Of a DNA stretch of 64,000 nucleotides, positions 34,461 to 48,330 are shown piece by piece (position 1 is the stretch's first letter; every line of letters begins with the position of its first letter). Source of the stretch: Ampullaceana balthica (taxonomy: Eukaryota; Mollusca; Gastropoda; Lymnaeidae); the NCBI GenBank assembly GCA_944989445.1, contig CALYLW010000015.1, forward strand, positions 2,372,540 through 2,436,539. The letters are read 5' to 3'. A program made the translations under genes and the position numbers. The notes beneath the pieces are model-generated. The model did not search any database. It was not told the DNA's origin and saw only the letters and a list, made by a program, of their open reading frames with translations.

Positions 34461-35099
34461 TCAACCAAAGGCGCTACCATAAATGTTCTTAAGTGATTCA
34501 GTATTCAAGATCACTTTTCCTCATCAAATATTTAAAATCAGAGATTAATTTATTTGCACTGGAACAAGTGCGTTAAACCATACGCAGGGGAGATAAGTTG
34601 TCACATTGCTGAACTGTTTAGAGGGTATTTTTCCTCTTTCTAGACAATTGAACAGCAATAACCACTATGGACATTTTAATAAATGGAATATTATAAGCGA
34701 GTACTTTACCAGATAGAAACGACATGGAAAAAATATTTGTTTGAAACTCTTTAACTGGTTGACTCTAAAGGGTACGAAACTAATGCACAATTTTACATAA
34801 TATTTGTGTCTTTTCCCCGGTATTGCTTCGTCACACTTTTTGCTGCTGTTTATTATGTTGTTGCTCTTGTCTCCGTTTTGTTTGTTTTTTAGGTCCTCAT
34901 TCCAATTTTTCTATTTACTCACTGATCAAGTTTTATTTTTGGGGTTTGTTTTAAATGTAGATTTAATTAAATTGTTTTTGTTTATTTTTTGTATGTGCAC
35001 TGTGTACGATGGAGAAATTTACACCTGTATGTCATGAAAGTATCACCAAATATACAATTGTACATGTTTTGTCTTATTGAATACAATTATTTTTAAATA
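34461..35099. other. Intron sequence with no recognised feature
   Basis: AT-rich sequence. A hydrophobic + strand open frame at 34804-35037 has no recognisable family. Confidence 0.6.
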
Positions 35100-36130
35100 C
35101 CTTATATTAACTTCGCGGCCGTCTCTGTCGTCATCTCTCTCTCTATCTGTCTTGGGCGGGCGGAAAAACAAAAGTAAAAAATGACCCACTTACTGTGATC
35201 CGATTGAGCTGAAAATTGGCACACGGGCCCGTCTGACCTAACAATGCATTGTAACAAAATTTCAGATCGATCGAACGTATCGTAATTAAATTAATGCATT
35301 TTTAGTTTATCCTTATATGAGGTATGTAATTCAAATTCACGGTTTGTTATTGTTTTTTTCTTCCACTTCTACGTGAGAGTTTAAGTTGACGCCGACCGTC
35401 GTGCCGACACCCCCTCACGTCCCACCCCCGTTATTAAAGACAAGGGACATCACTCGGTGTCAGTCTGTAAATGCTTGTAGCGTTGGAACACAATCAATAC
35501 TTTTAGTTCTGTCTCATATATAAGGGATTTATAGTCAAAAACTTTGTTTTTACGGGTTTGCTTTTATTAAATCACTTATATTAACTTCACCGCCGTCTCT
35601 GTCGTCATTTCTCTCTGTCTCTCTGTCTTGGGCGGGCGGAAAAACAAAAGTAAAATATGACCCACTTCCCATGATCCGATCGAGCTGAAATTTGGCACAC
35701 GGACCCGTCTCACCTAACAATGCATTGTATTAAAATTGCATATCGATCGAACGTACCGTAATTAAATTAATGCATTTTTAGTTTATCCTTATATAACGTA
35801 TGTAATCCAAATTCACTGTTTGTTATTGTTTTTTTTCCACGTGAGAGTTTGAGTTGACGCGTTAACGTGACCCATCGAAGTACCGGCGTGCTTTTGTTTA
35901 CATTTTACGTGTCACGCTGAGCTCGGTCAAGTGATCGGTGACCCGACTTTTCCCCTCTCCCAGCCCCGCTCCTCCCCCCCCCCAGGGTTATGAAGCAAAG
36001 TTGAGTTAAGACAGATTCAGTCTGTAAATGTTTGTCTCGTTTGAAAATAATCAATACTGTTAGTTATGTCTCATATATAAGGGATTTATAGTCAAAAACT
36101 TTGTTTTTACGGGTTTGTTTTATTTATCAC
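35100..36130. repeat. Imperfect tandem pair of a ~0.5-kb repeat
   Basis: Two copies, at about 35100-35572 and 35573-36128, share CTTGGGCGGGCGGAAAAACA, GATCCGATYGAGCTGAAAWT, AATTAAATTAATGCATTTTT and the 3' string AGGGATTTATAGTCAAAAAC. Both end before TTTACGGGTTTG. They look like a dispersed repeat of unknown class that was duplicated or inserted twice. Confidence 0.85.
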
Positions 36131-36484
36131 TTAATCTACGAAAGAAAACGATTGCGATAAAGTAGGCATCTCACCAACAACGAGAAGCTGCGTTCTATTA
36201 TTATTATTTCGTGTTTTTTTAAAAATAATATTTTTATATATAACATATTTAAAATTTTAAGTCCAGCCTAAACAGTTAACGGTTTGAATAAAACAACGAA
36301 ACAACAACGTTATTTAAAAAGAAAATCACCATGCACTGACCAACCCCACCCAATCATTCCCTTAAGATATACAGCCCGATCACATTAGCGAGCCAGCAGG
36401 GTAGGGCTTCCGTTATCAGATAGAAGTTGGCGGAGGAGAGATGCGTAATGACTTGATATTAGTTATCTTGTCTTCGTGGCCACT

Positions 36485-36660
36485 TACTTCAACGTGACTG
36501 AGTCTCCGGGCTTTACTTCAACGTGACTGAGTCTCCGGGCTTTACTTCAACGTGACTGAGTCTTCGGGCTCTACTTCAACGTGACTCAGTCTCCGGGCTT
36601 TACTTCAACGTGACTGAGTCTCAGGGCTTTACTTCAACGTGACTGAGTCTCCGGGCTTTC
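36485..36660. repeat. 29-bp repeat, about 6 copies
   Basis: The unit contains ACTTCAACGTGACTGAGTCT and CCGGGCTTT. Confidence 0.96.
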
Positions 36661-36782
36661 CTTATATATCATTATGTAGAGATCGGACATACCAGAAAGA
36701 CATTTGATGTTCAGCTCCTAAAGTTGCAATCGTGTACAGTTTTACCAAACTTCTGTCTCATCCTTACTCTTTCTCTGATAAC

Positions 36783-36862
36783 CTCTGCTGTACCTCTGCT
36801 GTACCTCTCCTGTACCTCTCCTGTACCTCTCCTGTACCTCTCCTGTACCCCTTCTGTACCTC
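36783..36862. repeat. 12-bp repeat, about 7 copies
   Basis: The unit is CTCTCCTGTACC with CTGCTG variants at the left. Confidence 0.93.
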
Positions 36863-37017
36863 TTCTCTATCTGTATATCACCTGCTCTCTCAAGCAATCT
36901 TACCTCGTCAGTCAAAAGTACGCTAAAACTTTTGACCCTAGTCCACTTAAAACGAATTTATTATTTTATATTTAGACATCATTGATTCTCTGAAGACATA
37001 GATCAATTCTGTTTTTG

Positions 37018-37146
37018 TGATCAGAGAATCTATATTATGTATTCAGGCTGTATCAGAGAATCTATATTATGTATTAAGGCTGTATCAGAGAATCGATATT
37101 ATGTATTAAGGCTGTATCAGAGAATCTATATTATGTATTCAGGCTG
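37018..37146. repeat. ~36-bp repeat, about 4 copies
   Basis: The unit contains TCAGAGAATCTATATTATGT and ATTAAGGCTGTA. Confidence 0.94.
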
Positions 37147-37539
37147 TTTTAACTCGACAATTGTTTTCAGAACTATGAATTATATCGCAGTTTCTAAATG
37201 CTGATTTTATGATTTAAATCGACGAATATATTTCATTTTGTTTTTCTTGGTGGAACCAATTTTTGATACCGTCGTGATGTTTCTGGCATCATTCCAATCT
37301 CTGTGCAGTGTACAGCACTTTTAAAATCGTTGCGTTTTAGACAAAATAAAACCGATTTAAGCTCGATAGTTTATCCTTGTTAACTTCGTGATAACACTAC
37401 TTGATTTCTATTACAGAACTATTTCAGTGACTTGGTCTTTTTAAGAGTATACGAGGTAACTAGCTCTCAACAATTTTGATGCCTATATGCGTCGACGTGA
37501 CATCGAAGCGAATTTCAGTCTTAGTTAAAAATTGTAAGT

Positions 37540-40500
37540 AGCTTTGGCTCTGTACCTCGATGACGTCATAATTACACGTGCCAATACTAGAAGGTAACTT
37601 TGGCTCTGTACCTCAATGACGTCATAATTACACGTGCCAATACTAGAAGGTAACTTTGGCTCTGTACCTCAATGACGTCATAATTACACGTGCCAATACT
37701 AGAAGGTAACTTTGGCTCTGTACCTCAATGACGTCATAATTACACGTGCCAATACTAGAAGGTAACTTTGGCTCTGTACCTCAATGACGTCATAATTACA
37801 CGTGCCAATACTAGAGGTAACTTTGGCTCTGTACCTCAATGACGTCATAATTACACGTGCCAATACTAGAAGGTAACTTTGGCTCTGTACCTCAATGACG
37901 TCATAATTACACGTGCCAATACTAGAAGGTAACTTTGGCTCTGTACCTCAATGACGTCATAATTACACGTGCCAAAACTAGAAGGTAACTTTGGCTCTGT
38001 ACCTCAATGACGTCATAATTACACGTGCCAATACTAGAAGTTAACTTTGGCTCTGTACCTCAATGACGTCATAATTACACGTGCCAATACTAGAAGGTAA
38101 CTTTGGCTCTGTACCTCAATGACGTCATAATTACACGTGCCAATACTAGAAGGTAACTTTGGCTGTGTACCTCAATGACGTCATAATTACACGTGCCAAT
38201 ACTAGAAGGTAACTTTGGCTCTGTACCTCAATGACGTCATAATTACACGTACCCATACTAGAAGGTAACTTTGTCTCTGTACCTCAATGACGTCATAATT
38301 ACACGTACCCATACTAGAAGGTATCTTTGGCTCTGTACCTCAATGACGTCATAATTACACGTACCCATACTAGAAGGTAACTTTGGCTCTGTACCTCAAT
38401 GACGTCATAACTACACGTACCCATACTAGAAGGTAACTTTGGCTCTGTACCTCAATGACGTCATAACTACACGTACCCATACTAGAAGGTAACTTTGGCT
38501 CTGTACCTCAATGACGTCATAACTACACGTACCCATACTAGAAGGTAACTTTGGCTCTGTACCTCAATGACGTCATAATTACACGTACCCATACTAGAAG
38601 GTAACTTTGGCTCTGTACCTCAATGACGTCATAATTACACGTACCCATACTAGAAGGTAACTTTGGCTCTGTACCTCAATGACGTCATAATTACACGTAC
38701 CCATACTAGAAGGTAACTTTGGCTCTGTACCTCAATGACGTCATAATTACACGTGCCAATACTAGAAGGTAACTTTGGCTCTGTACCTCAATGACGTCAT
38801 AATTACACGTACCCATACTAGAAGGTAACTTTGGCTCTGTACCTCAATGACGTCATAACTACACGTACCCATTCTAGAAGGTAACTTTGGCTCTGTACCC
38901 CAATGACGACATAACTACACGTACCCATACTAGAAGGTAACTTTTGCTCTGTACCTCAATGACGTCATAACTACACGTACCCATACTAGAAGGTAACTTT
39001 TGCTCTGTACCTCAATGACGTCATAACTACACGTACCCATACTAGAAGGTAACTTTTGCTCTGTACCTCAATGACGTCATAATTACACGTACCCATACTA
39101 GAAGGTAACTTTGGCTCTGTACCTCAATGACGTCATAATTACACGTACCCATACTAGACGGTAACTTTTGCTCTGTACCTCAATGACGTCATAACTACAC
39201 GTACCCATACTAGAAGGTAACTTTTGCTCTGTACCTCAATGACGTCATAATTACACGTACCCATACTAGAAGGTAACTTTGGCTCTGTACCTCAATGACG
39301 TCATAATTACACGTACCCATACTAGAAGGTAACTTTGGCTCTGTACCTCAATGACGTCATAATTACACGTGCCCATACTAGAAGGTAACTTTGGCTCTGT
39401 ACCTCAATGACGTCATAATTACACGTGCCAATACTAAAAGGTAACTTTGGCTCTGTACCTCAATGACGTCATAATTACACGTACCCATACTAGAAGGTAA
39501 CTTTGGCTCTGTACCCCAATGACGTCATAACTACACGTACCCATACTAGAAGGTAACTTTGGCTCTGTACCCAAATGACGTCATAACTACACGTACCCAT
39601 ACTAGAAGGTAACTTTGGCTCTGTACCTCAATGACGTCATAACTACACGTACCCATACTAGAAGGTAACTTTTGCTCTGTACCTCAATGACGTCATAACT
39701 ACACGTACCCATACTAGAAGGTAACTTTTGCTCTGTACCTCAATGACGTCATAATTACACGTACCCATACTAGAAGGTAACTTTGGCTCTGTACCTCAAT
39801 GACGTCATAATTACACGTACCCATACTAGAAGGTAACTTTTGCTCTGTACCTCAATGACGTCATAACTACACGTACCCATACTAGAAGGTAACTTTTGCT
39901 CTGTACCTCAATGACGTCATAATTACACGTACCCATACTAGAAGGTAACTTTGGCTCTGTACCTCAATGACGTCATAATTACACGTACCCATACTAGAAG
40001 GTAACTTTGGCTCTGTACCTCAATGACGTCATAACTACACGTACCCATACTAGAAGGTAACTTTGGCTCTGTACCTCAATGACGTCATAATTACACGTGC
40101 CAATACTAGAAGGTAACTTTGGCTCTGAACCTCAATGACGTCATAATTACACGTACCCATACTAGAAGGTAACTTTGGCTCTGTACCTCAATGACGTCAT
40201 AACTACACGTACCCATACTAGAAGGTAACTTTGGCTCTGTACCTCAATGACGTCATAATTACACGTACCCATACTAGAAGGTAACTTTGGCTCTGTACCC
40301 CAATGACGTCATAACTACACGTACCCATACTAGAAGGTAACTTTGGCTCTGTACCCCAATGAAGTCATAACTACACGTACCCATACTAGAAGGTAACTTT
40401 GGCTCTGTACCTCAATGACGTCATAATTACACGTACCCATACTAGAAGGTAACTTTGGCTCTGTACCCCAATGACGTCATAACTACACGTACCCATACTA

Positions 40501-42466
40501 GAAGGTAACTTTTGCTCTGAAACCCAAATGACGTCATAACTACACGTACCCATACTAGAAGGTAACTTTTGCTCTGTACCCCAATGACGTCATAATTACA
40601 CGTGCCAATACTAGAAGGTAACTTTGGCTCTGTACCCCAATGACGTCATAACTACACGTACCCATACTAGAAGGTAACTTTGGCTCTGTACCCCAATGAC
40701 GTCATAACTACACGTGCCAATACTAGAAGGTAACTTTGGCTCTGTACCCCAATGACGTCATAACTACACGTACCCATACTAGAAGGTAACTTTGGCTCTG
40801 TACCCCAATGACGTCATAACTACACGTGCCAATACTAGAAGGTAACTTTGGCTCTGTACCCCAATGACGTCATAACTACACGTACCCATACTAGAAGGTA
40901 ACTTTGGCTCTGTACCCCAATGACGTCATAACTACACGTACCCATACTAGAAGGTAACTTTGGCTCTGTACCTCAATGACGTCATAATTACACGTACCCA
41001 TACTAGAAGGTAACTTTGGCTCTGTACCTCAATGACGTCATAACTACACGTATCCATACTAGAAGGTAACTTTGGCTCTGTACCTCAATGACGTCATAAT
41101 TACACGTACCCATACTAGAAAGTAACTTTGGCTCTGTACCTCAATGACGTCATAACTACACGTACCCATACTAGAAGGTAACTTTGGCTCTGTACCTCAA
41201 TGACGTCATAATTACACGTACACATACTAGAAGGTAACTTTGGCTCTGTACCTCAATGACGTCATAACTACACGTACCCATACTAGAAGGTAACTTTGGC
41301 TCTGTACCCCAATGACGTCATAACTACACGTGCCAATACTAGAATGTAACTTTGGCTCTGTACCCCAATGACGTCATAACTACACGTACCCATACTAGAA
41401 GGTAACTTTGGCTCTGTACCTCAATGACGTCATAACTACACGTACCCATACTAGAAGGTAACTTTGGCTCTGTACCTCAATGACGTCATAACTACACGTA
41501 CCCATACTAGAAGGTAACTTTGGCTCTGTACCTCAATGACGTCATAACTACACGTACCCATACTAGAAGGTAACTTTTGCTCTGTACCCCAATGACGTCA
41601 TAATTACACGTGCCAATACTAGAAGGTAACTTTTGCTCTGTACCCCAATGACGTCATAACTACACGTGCCAATACTAGAAGGTAACTTTGGCTCTGTACC
41701 TCAATGACGTCATAATTACACGTACCCATGCTAGAAGGTAACTTTTGCTCTGTACCTCATTGACGTCATAATTACACGTACCCATGCTAGAAGGTAACTT
41801 TGGCTCTGTACCTCAATGACGTCATAATTACACGTACCCATGCTAGAAGGTAACTTTGGCTCTGTACCTCAATGACGTCATAACTACACGTGCCAATACT
41901 AGAAGGTAACTTTGGCTCTGTACCCCAATGACGTCATAACTACACGTGCCTATACTAGAAGGTAACTTTGGCTCTGTACCCCAATGACGTCATAATTACA
42001 CGTGCCAATACTAGAAGGTAACTTTGGCTCTGTACCCCAATGACGTCATAACTACACGTGCCAATACTAGAAGGTAACTTTGGCTCTGTACCCCAATGAC
42101 GTCATAACTACACGTGCCAATACTAGAAGGTAACTTTGGCTCTGTACCCCAATGACGTCATAACTACACGTGCCAATACTAGAAGGTAACTTTGGCTCTG
42201 TACCCCAATGACGTCATAACTACACGTGCCAATACTAGAAGGTAACTTTGGCTCTGTACCCCAATGACGTCATAATTACACGTGCCAATACTAGAAGGTA
42301 ACTTTGGCTCTGTACCCCAATGACGTCATAATTACACGTGCCAATACTAGAAGGTAACTTTGGCTCTGTACCCCAATGACGTCATAATTACACGTACCCA
42401 TACTAGAAGGTAACTTTGGCTCTGTACCCCAATGACGTCATAATTACACGTGCCAATACTAGAAGG
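37540..42466. repeat. 56-bp minisatellite with a CRE in almost every unit, about 88 copies
   Basis: The unit contains AGGTAACTTTGGCTCTGTAC and CTCAATGACGTCATAATTAC, then ACGTGCCAATACTAGA. Nearly every copy keeps the palindrome TGACGTCA, the full cAMP-response element. Copies with ...ACACGTGCC also hold a CACGTG E-box, while those with ACACGTACCC have lost it. Variants (TACCTC/TACCCC, AATTAC/AACTAC, GTGCCAA/GTACCCA) occur in runs, implying block amplification. It lies in the large intron upstream of w1. Confidence 0.97.
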
Positions 42467-42474
42467 CCTGTGCT

Positions 42475-42645
42475 CAATGTTACCTCTAAGGTTGGTTGAT
42501 CCCTGTGGAAAGTAAAAATACTCGTGCGCAAAGTTGTGCATTTTTTAAGCAATATTTTGTACAAAATTTGCTGCGCGGAAGTTCTAAACTGCTTCGCGGC
42601 ATCGGCCGGATGTTTGCGCGGCCGCGCAGCTTAAAGGGAACATTG
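42475..42645. mobile_element. Short terminal-inverted-repeat MITE at the array edge
   Basis: A 171-bp segment starting CAATGTTACCTCTAAGG and ending CTTAAAGGGAACATTG, with a GC-rich palindromic interior (GCGCGGCCGCGC). The 8-bp flanks CCTGTGCT and CTTGTGAT match at 6 of 8 positions, hinting at a hAT-type insertion. Confidence 0.6.
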
Positions 42646-42649
42646 CTTG

Positions 42650-45600
42650 TGATAGAGCACAATTATTCTCCGGTTAAACATAAATAACTATTAATTAAGT
42701 TTTATAACTAATGATTATCAATAATTGCAAATAAACAAATAATATTAATCGTTACACCACTATCAATAAGTATTGATTTTCTTATCTTTTATGAAATGTC
42801 ATGTTTCTCTCCCATGAATTTTTTTTTGTTAAAAACTGATTTCCAACGTTTATTATTTGTTGTCATAACCCAAGTGGAAAGTTCAAGCACCAGAGATCGA
42901 GGGCAAGGCATTATCAAGTATTGTCCTACGGTCTACAGGATTGAATACTTGGCAGCTTAAGGAAAGATCTGAAACCTAGGAACAAAGCTTCTCGTCTGAC
43001 GTTGATGGAAAATTCTGTATCGCTTTTTTGTGTTTTGCTGGCACAATTTAATAACATTGACCATTTATGAAACATCATGCTTGAAATAAAATAAAAGACT
43101 GGCATGCGTGTGATACAGTTATAATTAATTTATCAGAATTTAACTTTAAAAAAAAATAACGTTATTGATTACTTAATAATTTTACTATTTGTAGTAAAAT
43201 TAGTACAAAGATATTGAAGCATTATACCATGCTTTCAGCAAGTTTTTAATGTTTAAATTTGAATTTGTTTGTTAGTATGAAATGGCGCTGGGAGCTATTA
43301 AAATCTTAATGATTATAATCTCATTAAGAGTTAGATCTACTGATGAAGTCGGATTTATTTTAGTGCATGTTTATGTTATGATATATAGATTTGTGTCAAA
43401 TTTAAGAATCCCGTTTGGAAATATGAATTTAATCTTGCGCAATTATTGAGCACGTTCTAAAGTGCTATTCAGGTGCCAGTTCGCACTAATGAACAAAGCG
43501 TCGCACCTGCATATCTAAAGAGAAACTATTCATCATCAATATCATATCATCAATCATCAATATACATAATTCCCATAATGGATGTAATGCTTCTTGGATG
43601 TAATGCTGATTTCTTCAATGGTGCGCACCAAAAATTACTGCACCAAATATAACACTTTTCGAACGTTCCGCATAAAATTGTTCAATATGATAATAAATGA
43701 ATCAAATAAAAATAAATGAATTTTCTGTATTATGTTATTTTTTAATCTGATGTGTATTTATTTTGAAACTTACGTCATTTGATTACACTAGATTATCTCG
43801 TGTTTTATCTCAGAGCGCGTTCTTTAAGAACATCTGTGATCTGCCTAATCCTCTATCGATCTTTAAACCCCCAAACTGTCCACCACTATTTCGCTGACCA
43901 CACTTACTTGACTCAATAGAGCCGGACTATCAAGGCGGGGCGAATCGAGCATCAGCACTGTTTGACCAATATCTCTTCGGGGGCTTCTAGAGGAAATAGG
44001 CTAAATATGCCCAACCTCATTAGAAGGGACAGGAACTATTTTATATTGATTATTTTATTCCTTGAGGATAATGAACAAAGAACGTGACATAGACATTTGA
44101 TCTGAAGAAGACGTGTATTAGTAGGAGGTAGTTACAGTGGCCCTGGTCTACTAAACACAGAACGAAGTAAAATTAAGTCGTAAAGAGCTGAGCAGTCAAC
44201 ATTTTTGCCAAGCTGGGTTGTATTAATTTCAATTTAATGAAGCAAATATAATCATACAAAATCCGGATTTTAAGTTGAACTAAAGTCATTTTTCAAAAAT
44301 TAATAAAATAATCAAGTCATTCCGTGTGGCTTTATCTCAACAGATCTTTATTAATTCTACCTAACTTCGTGTCAGTTTAGAGGACTTAAACAAAAATAGC
44401 TCACATCTAAACGACATTTTAAATATTCAAACCTAGTATTACTTCTTTAGTTATAGGGAATAGTTAGTTGATAGTTAGTTTTTTTGTGTTTGTGGTTTTG
44501 TTGTAAACAAACGAGTACGCAACATGCTGCAGCTTTATTCTTTGCTATTTTCTGTGGCCTGGTTTCTGCTAAAATCATTCTGTAATTGTTTGTTGAATTT
44601 CGTGTTCAATAATGACCATAAGTTCTCACCGAAGTCAATCAAGAAATTATTCTAAAGTGCGTTACTTGAAAGCGTATACATTTTTTTTAAAGCCAACGTT
44701 GATAAAGTGAATGTTTAAATTTAGAAGCCAGAATAATTTGGCATATAATTCAGAACGTTCATATGCATTTATTATTGATATTCATAATATTTATGTGTGT
44801 GTAACAACACCTACAAGGTACCGCAGGGAATTCAATTAATCTAAAGAAATAATATTACATGGATGTTTTCGAAACTCTCACCCGGTATACATGAGAGGTG
44901 CTAGCTTTAAGAGTGCGCTCATTGCAACGTTGAGTTACAACTGTGCTCTGTTGTGTTGTTGTTCTTAATACTTCATGCCTCTACAGACATCCGAGGCAAC
45001 AACGTCCACCAAAATATGTTTTGGCTTTCCGCAAAGACCGAGACATCATCAGTTTCCGGCCTTTCAAAACATGGCAATCACTGGAAGCCACACAGATGTC
45101 TCCACGCCCAAAGCACATTTCTAATCCAGTAAAAATAAATACTGAAAGAGTATCAGCCCTTTATCCACCCTCTCAGAAAACTTGAATATCATTCCGGATG
45201 TTTATATATAACGCCTTGACCAGAGTCCAACATAACTAAACAGGAATGAAAATGGCTTCCATCGCGAACAATCATCCACCTTACGTCTTTGTTTCGACCA
45301 CTTTGTACTTGTACTATTAATTGTACTTGTAATTATTCTAGTATTTGTCATAGTTTGATTGGCTTGCTATAAACATGACAATTGTAACACATTAGTTTTA
45401 TTGAAACTGTAACAGTATCAGTTACTCAGAGTAAAATGGTGGACGGTTAAAAGCTGTCTAATATGAGTTTGATTTTCTCTCTCCCAATATTTTTCCCTCT
45501 CATCTTCCCACTCTACCAGCTCTTTCTCCCACTCTCTCCCTCTCTGTCACTCTGACTCTTTCATTCTCTTTCCCTCTCATTCTCAAACTCTAGCCCTTTA

Positions 45601-45690
45601 TTTCTTCAACATTCTCTCTCTTTATCTTGATGCCACCTTTATCTCGCCTTTCTTCCCATCTCTCTTTTTCGCAGAAACTATCTTTCTATG
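42650..45690. other. Long stretch with no supported feature
   Basis: AT-rich intron sequence, relatively free of repeats. A + strand frame at 44943-45185 (includes PPKYVLAFRKDRDIISF) was looked at and not assigned. From about 45480 a pyrimidine-rich tract leads into (TC)n. Confidence 0.6.
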
Positions 45691-45695
45691 CCTTC

Positions 45696-45699
<4 letters not shown>

Positions 45700-45763
<64 letters not shown>
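45700..45763. repeat. (TC)n microsatellite
   Basis: About 30 TC dinucleotides on the + strand; GA-rich on the transcribed sense. Confidence 0.98.
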
Positions 45764-45799
45764 AAATTATTCTTCCAAATCAAGTATTATGTTTCGCGC

Positions 45800-46410
45800 G
45801 GTCGGCAGCTACTCATTTGATTGGCTGACGTCAATAGCCACTGTTAGGCAGTTACTCATTTGATTGCCTGACGTAAATAGCCAATGGTCGGCAGTTACTC
45901 ATTTGATTGCCTGACGTAAATAGCCAATGGTCGGCAGCTACTCATTTGATTGCCTGACGTAAATAGCCAATGGTAGGCAGCTACTCATTTGATTGGCTAA
46001 CGTCAATAGCCAATGGTCGGCAGCTACTCATTTGATTGGCTAACGTCAATAGCCAATGGTCGGCAGTTACTCATTTGATTGGCTAACGTCAATAGCCAAT
46101 GGTCGGCAGTTACTCATTTGATTGGCTAACGTCAATAGCCAATGGTCGGCAGTTACTCATTTGATTGGCTGACGTCAATAGCCAATGGTCGGCAGCTACT
46201 CATTTGATTGGCTAACGTCAATAGCCAATGGTCGGCAGCTACTCATTTGATTGGCTAACGTCAATAGCCAATGGTCGGCAGCTACTCATTTGATTGGCTA
46301 ACGTCAATAGCCAATGGTCGGCAGTTACTCATTTGATTGGCTAACGTCAATAGCCAATGGTCGGCAGTTACTCATTTGATTGGCTAACGTCAATAGCCAA
46401 TGGTCGGCAT
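45800..46410. repeat. 43-bp minisatellite with CCAAT and CRE-like motifs, about 14 copies
   Basis: The unit contains GGCAGTTACTCATTTGATTG and GCTAACGTCAATAGCCAATG. Most copies hold ATTGG and CCAAT in inverted arrangement. A few copies have TGACGTCA at the CRE position, others TAACGTCA or TGACGTAA. Confidence 0.97.
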
Positions 46411-46764
46411 TGAATGGAAACATTCATTTCATTTTTCAGTTCTTCAAGTATATAATTTTCATTTTATATTTAAAAAAATATATAAAAATTAAACAACTAA
46501 CCTTCTTGATGTAAGTAGTGCTTTAAAAACGGATGCATACTTTTTAAAAAAAATATCTCTGAAGACTTTATTTTTCTCCACAGGACATTTTGTCGCTTGC
46601 CATACGTCTCAATGAAACCATTAGTATGGTTGGGTATGGCAAAATGTTAAAGGTGAATAAGGGTGGGGGGTGGGGGTTAGAGTTCAGGGAAAGTTGTTGA
46701 TGGAAGTAAAGAGATACGATCCTGTAATTAAATTAGTCATCACCGCATGGTCCTGTTAAAACTG

Positions 46765-47055
46765 TAATCCAGATAGACAAGAACATGTTTCTTTAATCCA
46801 GATAGACAAGAAAAGGTTTCTTTAATCCAGATAGACAAGAACAGGTTTCTTTAATCCAGAAAGACAAGACAAGGTTTCTTTAATCCAGATAGACAAGAAC
46901 AGTTTTTTTTTAAATCCAGATAGACAAGAACAGGTTTCTTTAATCCAGATAGACAAGAAAAGGTTTCTTTAATCCAGATAGACAAGAAAAAGGTTCCTTT
47001 AATCCAGATGGACAAGAACAGGTTTCTTTAGTCCAGATAGACAAGAATATGTTTC
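46765..47055. repeat. ~31-bp repeat, about 9 copies
   Basis: The unit contains AATCCAGATAGACAAGAACA and GGTTTCTTT. Confidence 0.96.
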
Positions 47056-47059
47056 AATG

Positions 47060-48223
47060 AACACAAAAAATATATATAAAAATAGCCATATAATTTTGTT
47101 TAAGCTTTGAGGATTCAGATCACATTTAAAAATAACGTAATTCTGTGAGTTTTAATCAAGATAAATCTTTTTTTTTAATATTTGGAATTTCAATTATAAT
47201 TCTTGTTTTTCAATTGCTAAAAGTTGGTGCAAATCTGAGTGTGATCTATTGTTTACCAGACTGTACCTTGATAAAGTCACATTTTAACAGATCACATCCT
47301 AAGAACTAAATAAAGGAAATTTGAAATTTCAACTAAATCTGTTTCGAATGACGAAAACTGAAATATATCTCGCAAAAGGTGATTTGAAATCGAATTCTCT
47401 AAATTTAACTAAACTCTCTCACATTACTGGTATATTGAAACCTCTCTCTATCTCTCTTTCTCTCTCTCTCTCTCTCTCTACAGGTAAATTGAAACCTATC
47501 TAACTACAGATAAAATAAGGATAATTCTTAATGACGTATATAGAATAAAATGTCGAAAGACGAACCATCCCCTCAAAGACGCCTCAAATAAATTTTTTTA
47601 AAACACAAAGGTAATATTTAGTTTCTTTTTTATTCTAAATTAAATTTGCAAGTGCGTCAACTTAATTAATCCTCAAATTACCAATTCTTTCAGATTTTGT
47701 TCACAAAGAATACAGACCTCGCCATACACCCGCGACTGAAACATTATTTGTGATATCTCTTCATTCCAAGGGGATAATGAAAGTCTTACGCTTGACATTG
47801 ATTGACTTTTTGTAAAGAGTGAATGAAGGAAATTACTGGAAAAGATTTTGTATGCAACATAAATGAAAATTTGTAGGTGCTTAAAAAATTTAACTTTTCT
47901 AAGTAAGCATTTATAAAATAGAATTGTTTTAATATTTTTAAAAGGTGAAAAAATTATTTGTCATATTTAATATTGATTATCATCATAGAACACATATTTG
48001 AGTTTATATTATAAATGTTCGTGTTGAAAATATAACGACGCGATTCCCAGAATTGCTCTTTAAGTCAGTTAAAAGGCAAAGATACTAATAATATATGTCA
48101 CAAACAACACCACCCACAGAATATTTACTGATGCGTTCAACACTCTTTAACATCACTGAGATCAGCTGATCCACTGCGAGCCACAGCAGAAACGTTTCGA
48201 AAACCGCTTGACAGTCACGTATC

Positions 48224-48225
<2 letters not shown>
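47060..48225. other. Intron sequence with no supported feature
   Basis: AT-rich, with a short (TC)n at about 47455-47480. No exon or transposon was recognised. Confidence 0.6.
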
Positions 48226-48228
<3 letters not shown>

Positions 48229-48291
<63 letters not shown>

Positions 48292-48330
48292 GAGTGTTAG
48301 AGTGAGTGAGAGAGAGAGAGAGAGAGAGCG
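48229..48330. repeat. (AG)n microsatellite
   Basis: Two AG runs are separated by GTGTTAGAGTGAGTGAGAG. Confidence 0.97.

Noticed and set aside
34804..35037. Hydrophobic 77-codon + strand frame
   Set aside because: T-rich low-complexity sequence gives Leu/Phe-rich translation; no homologue recognised.
44943..45185. 80-codon + strand frame
   Set aside because: No recognised family, no splice or promoter support. Could be an exon of a nested gene but nothing shows it.
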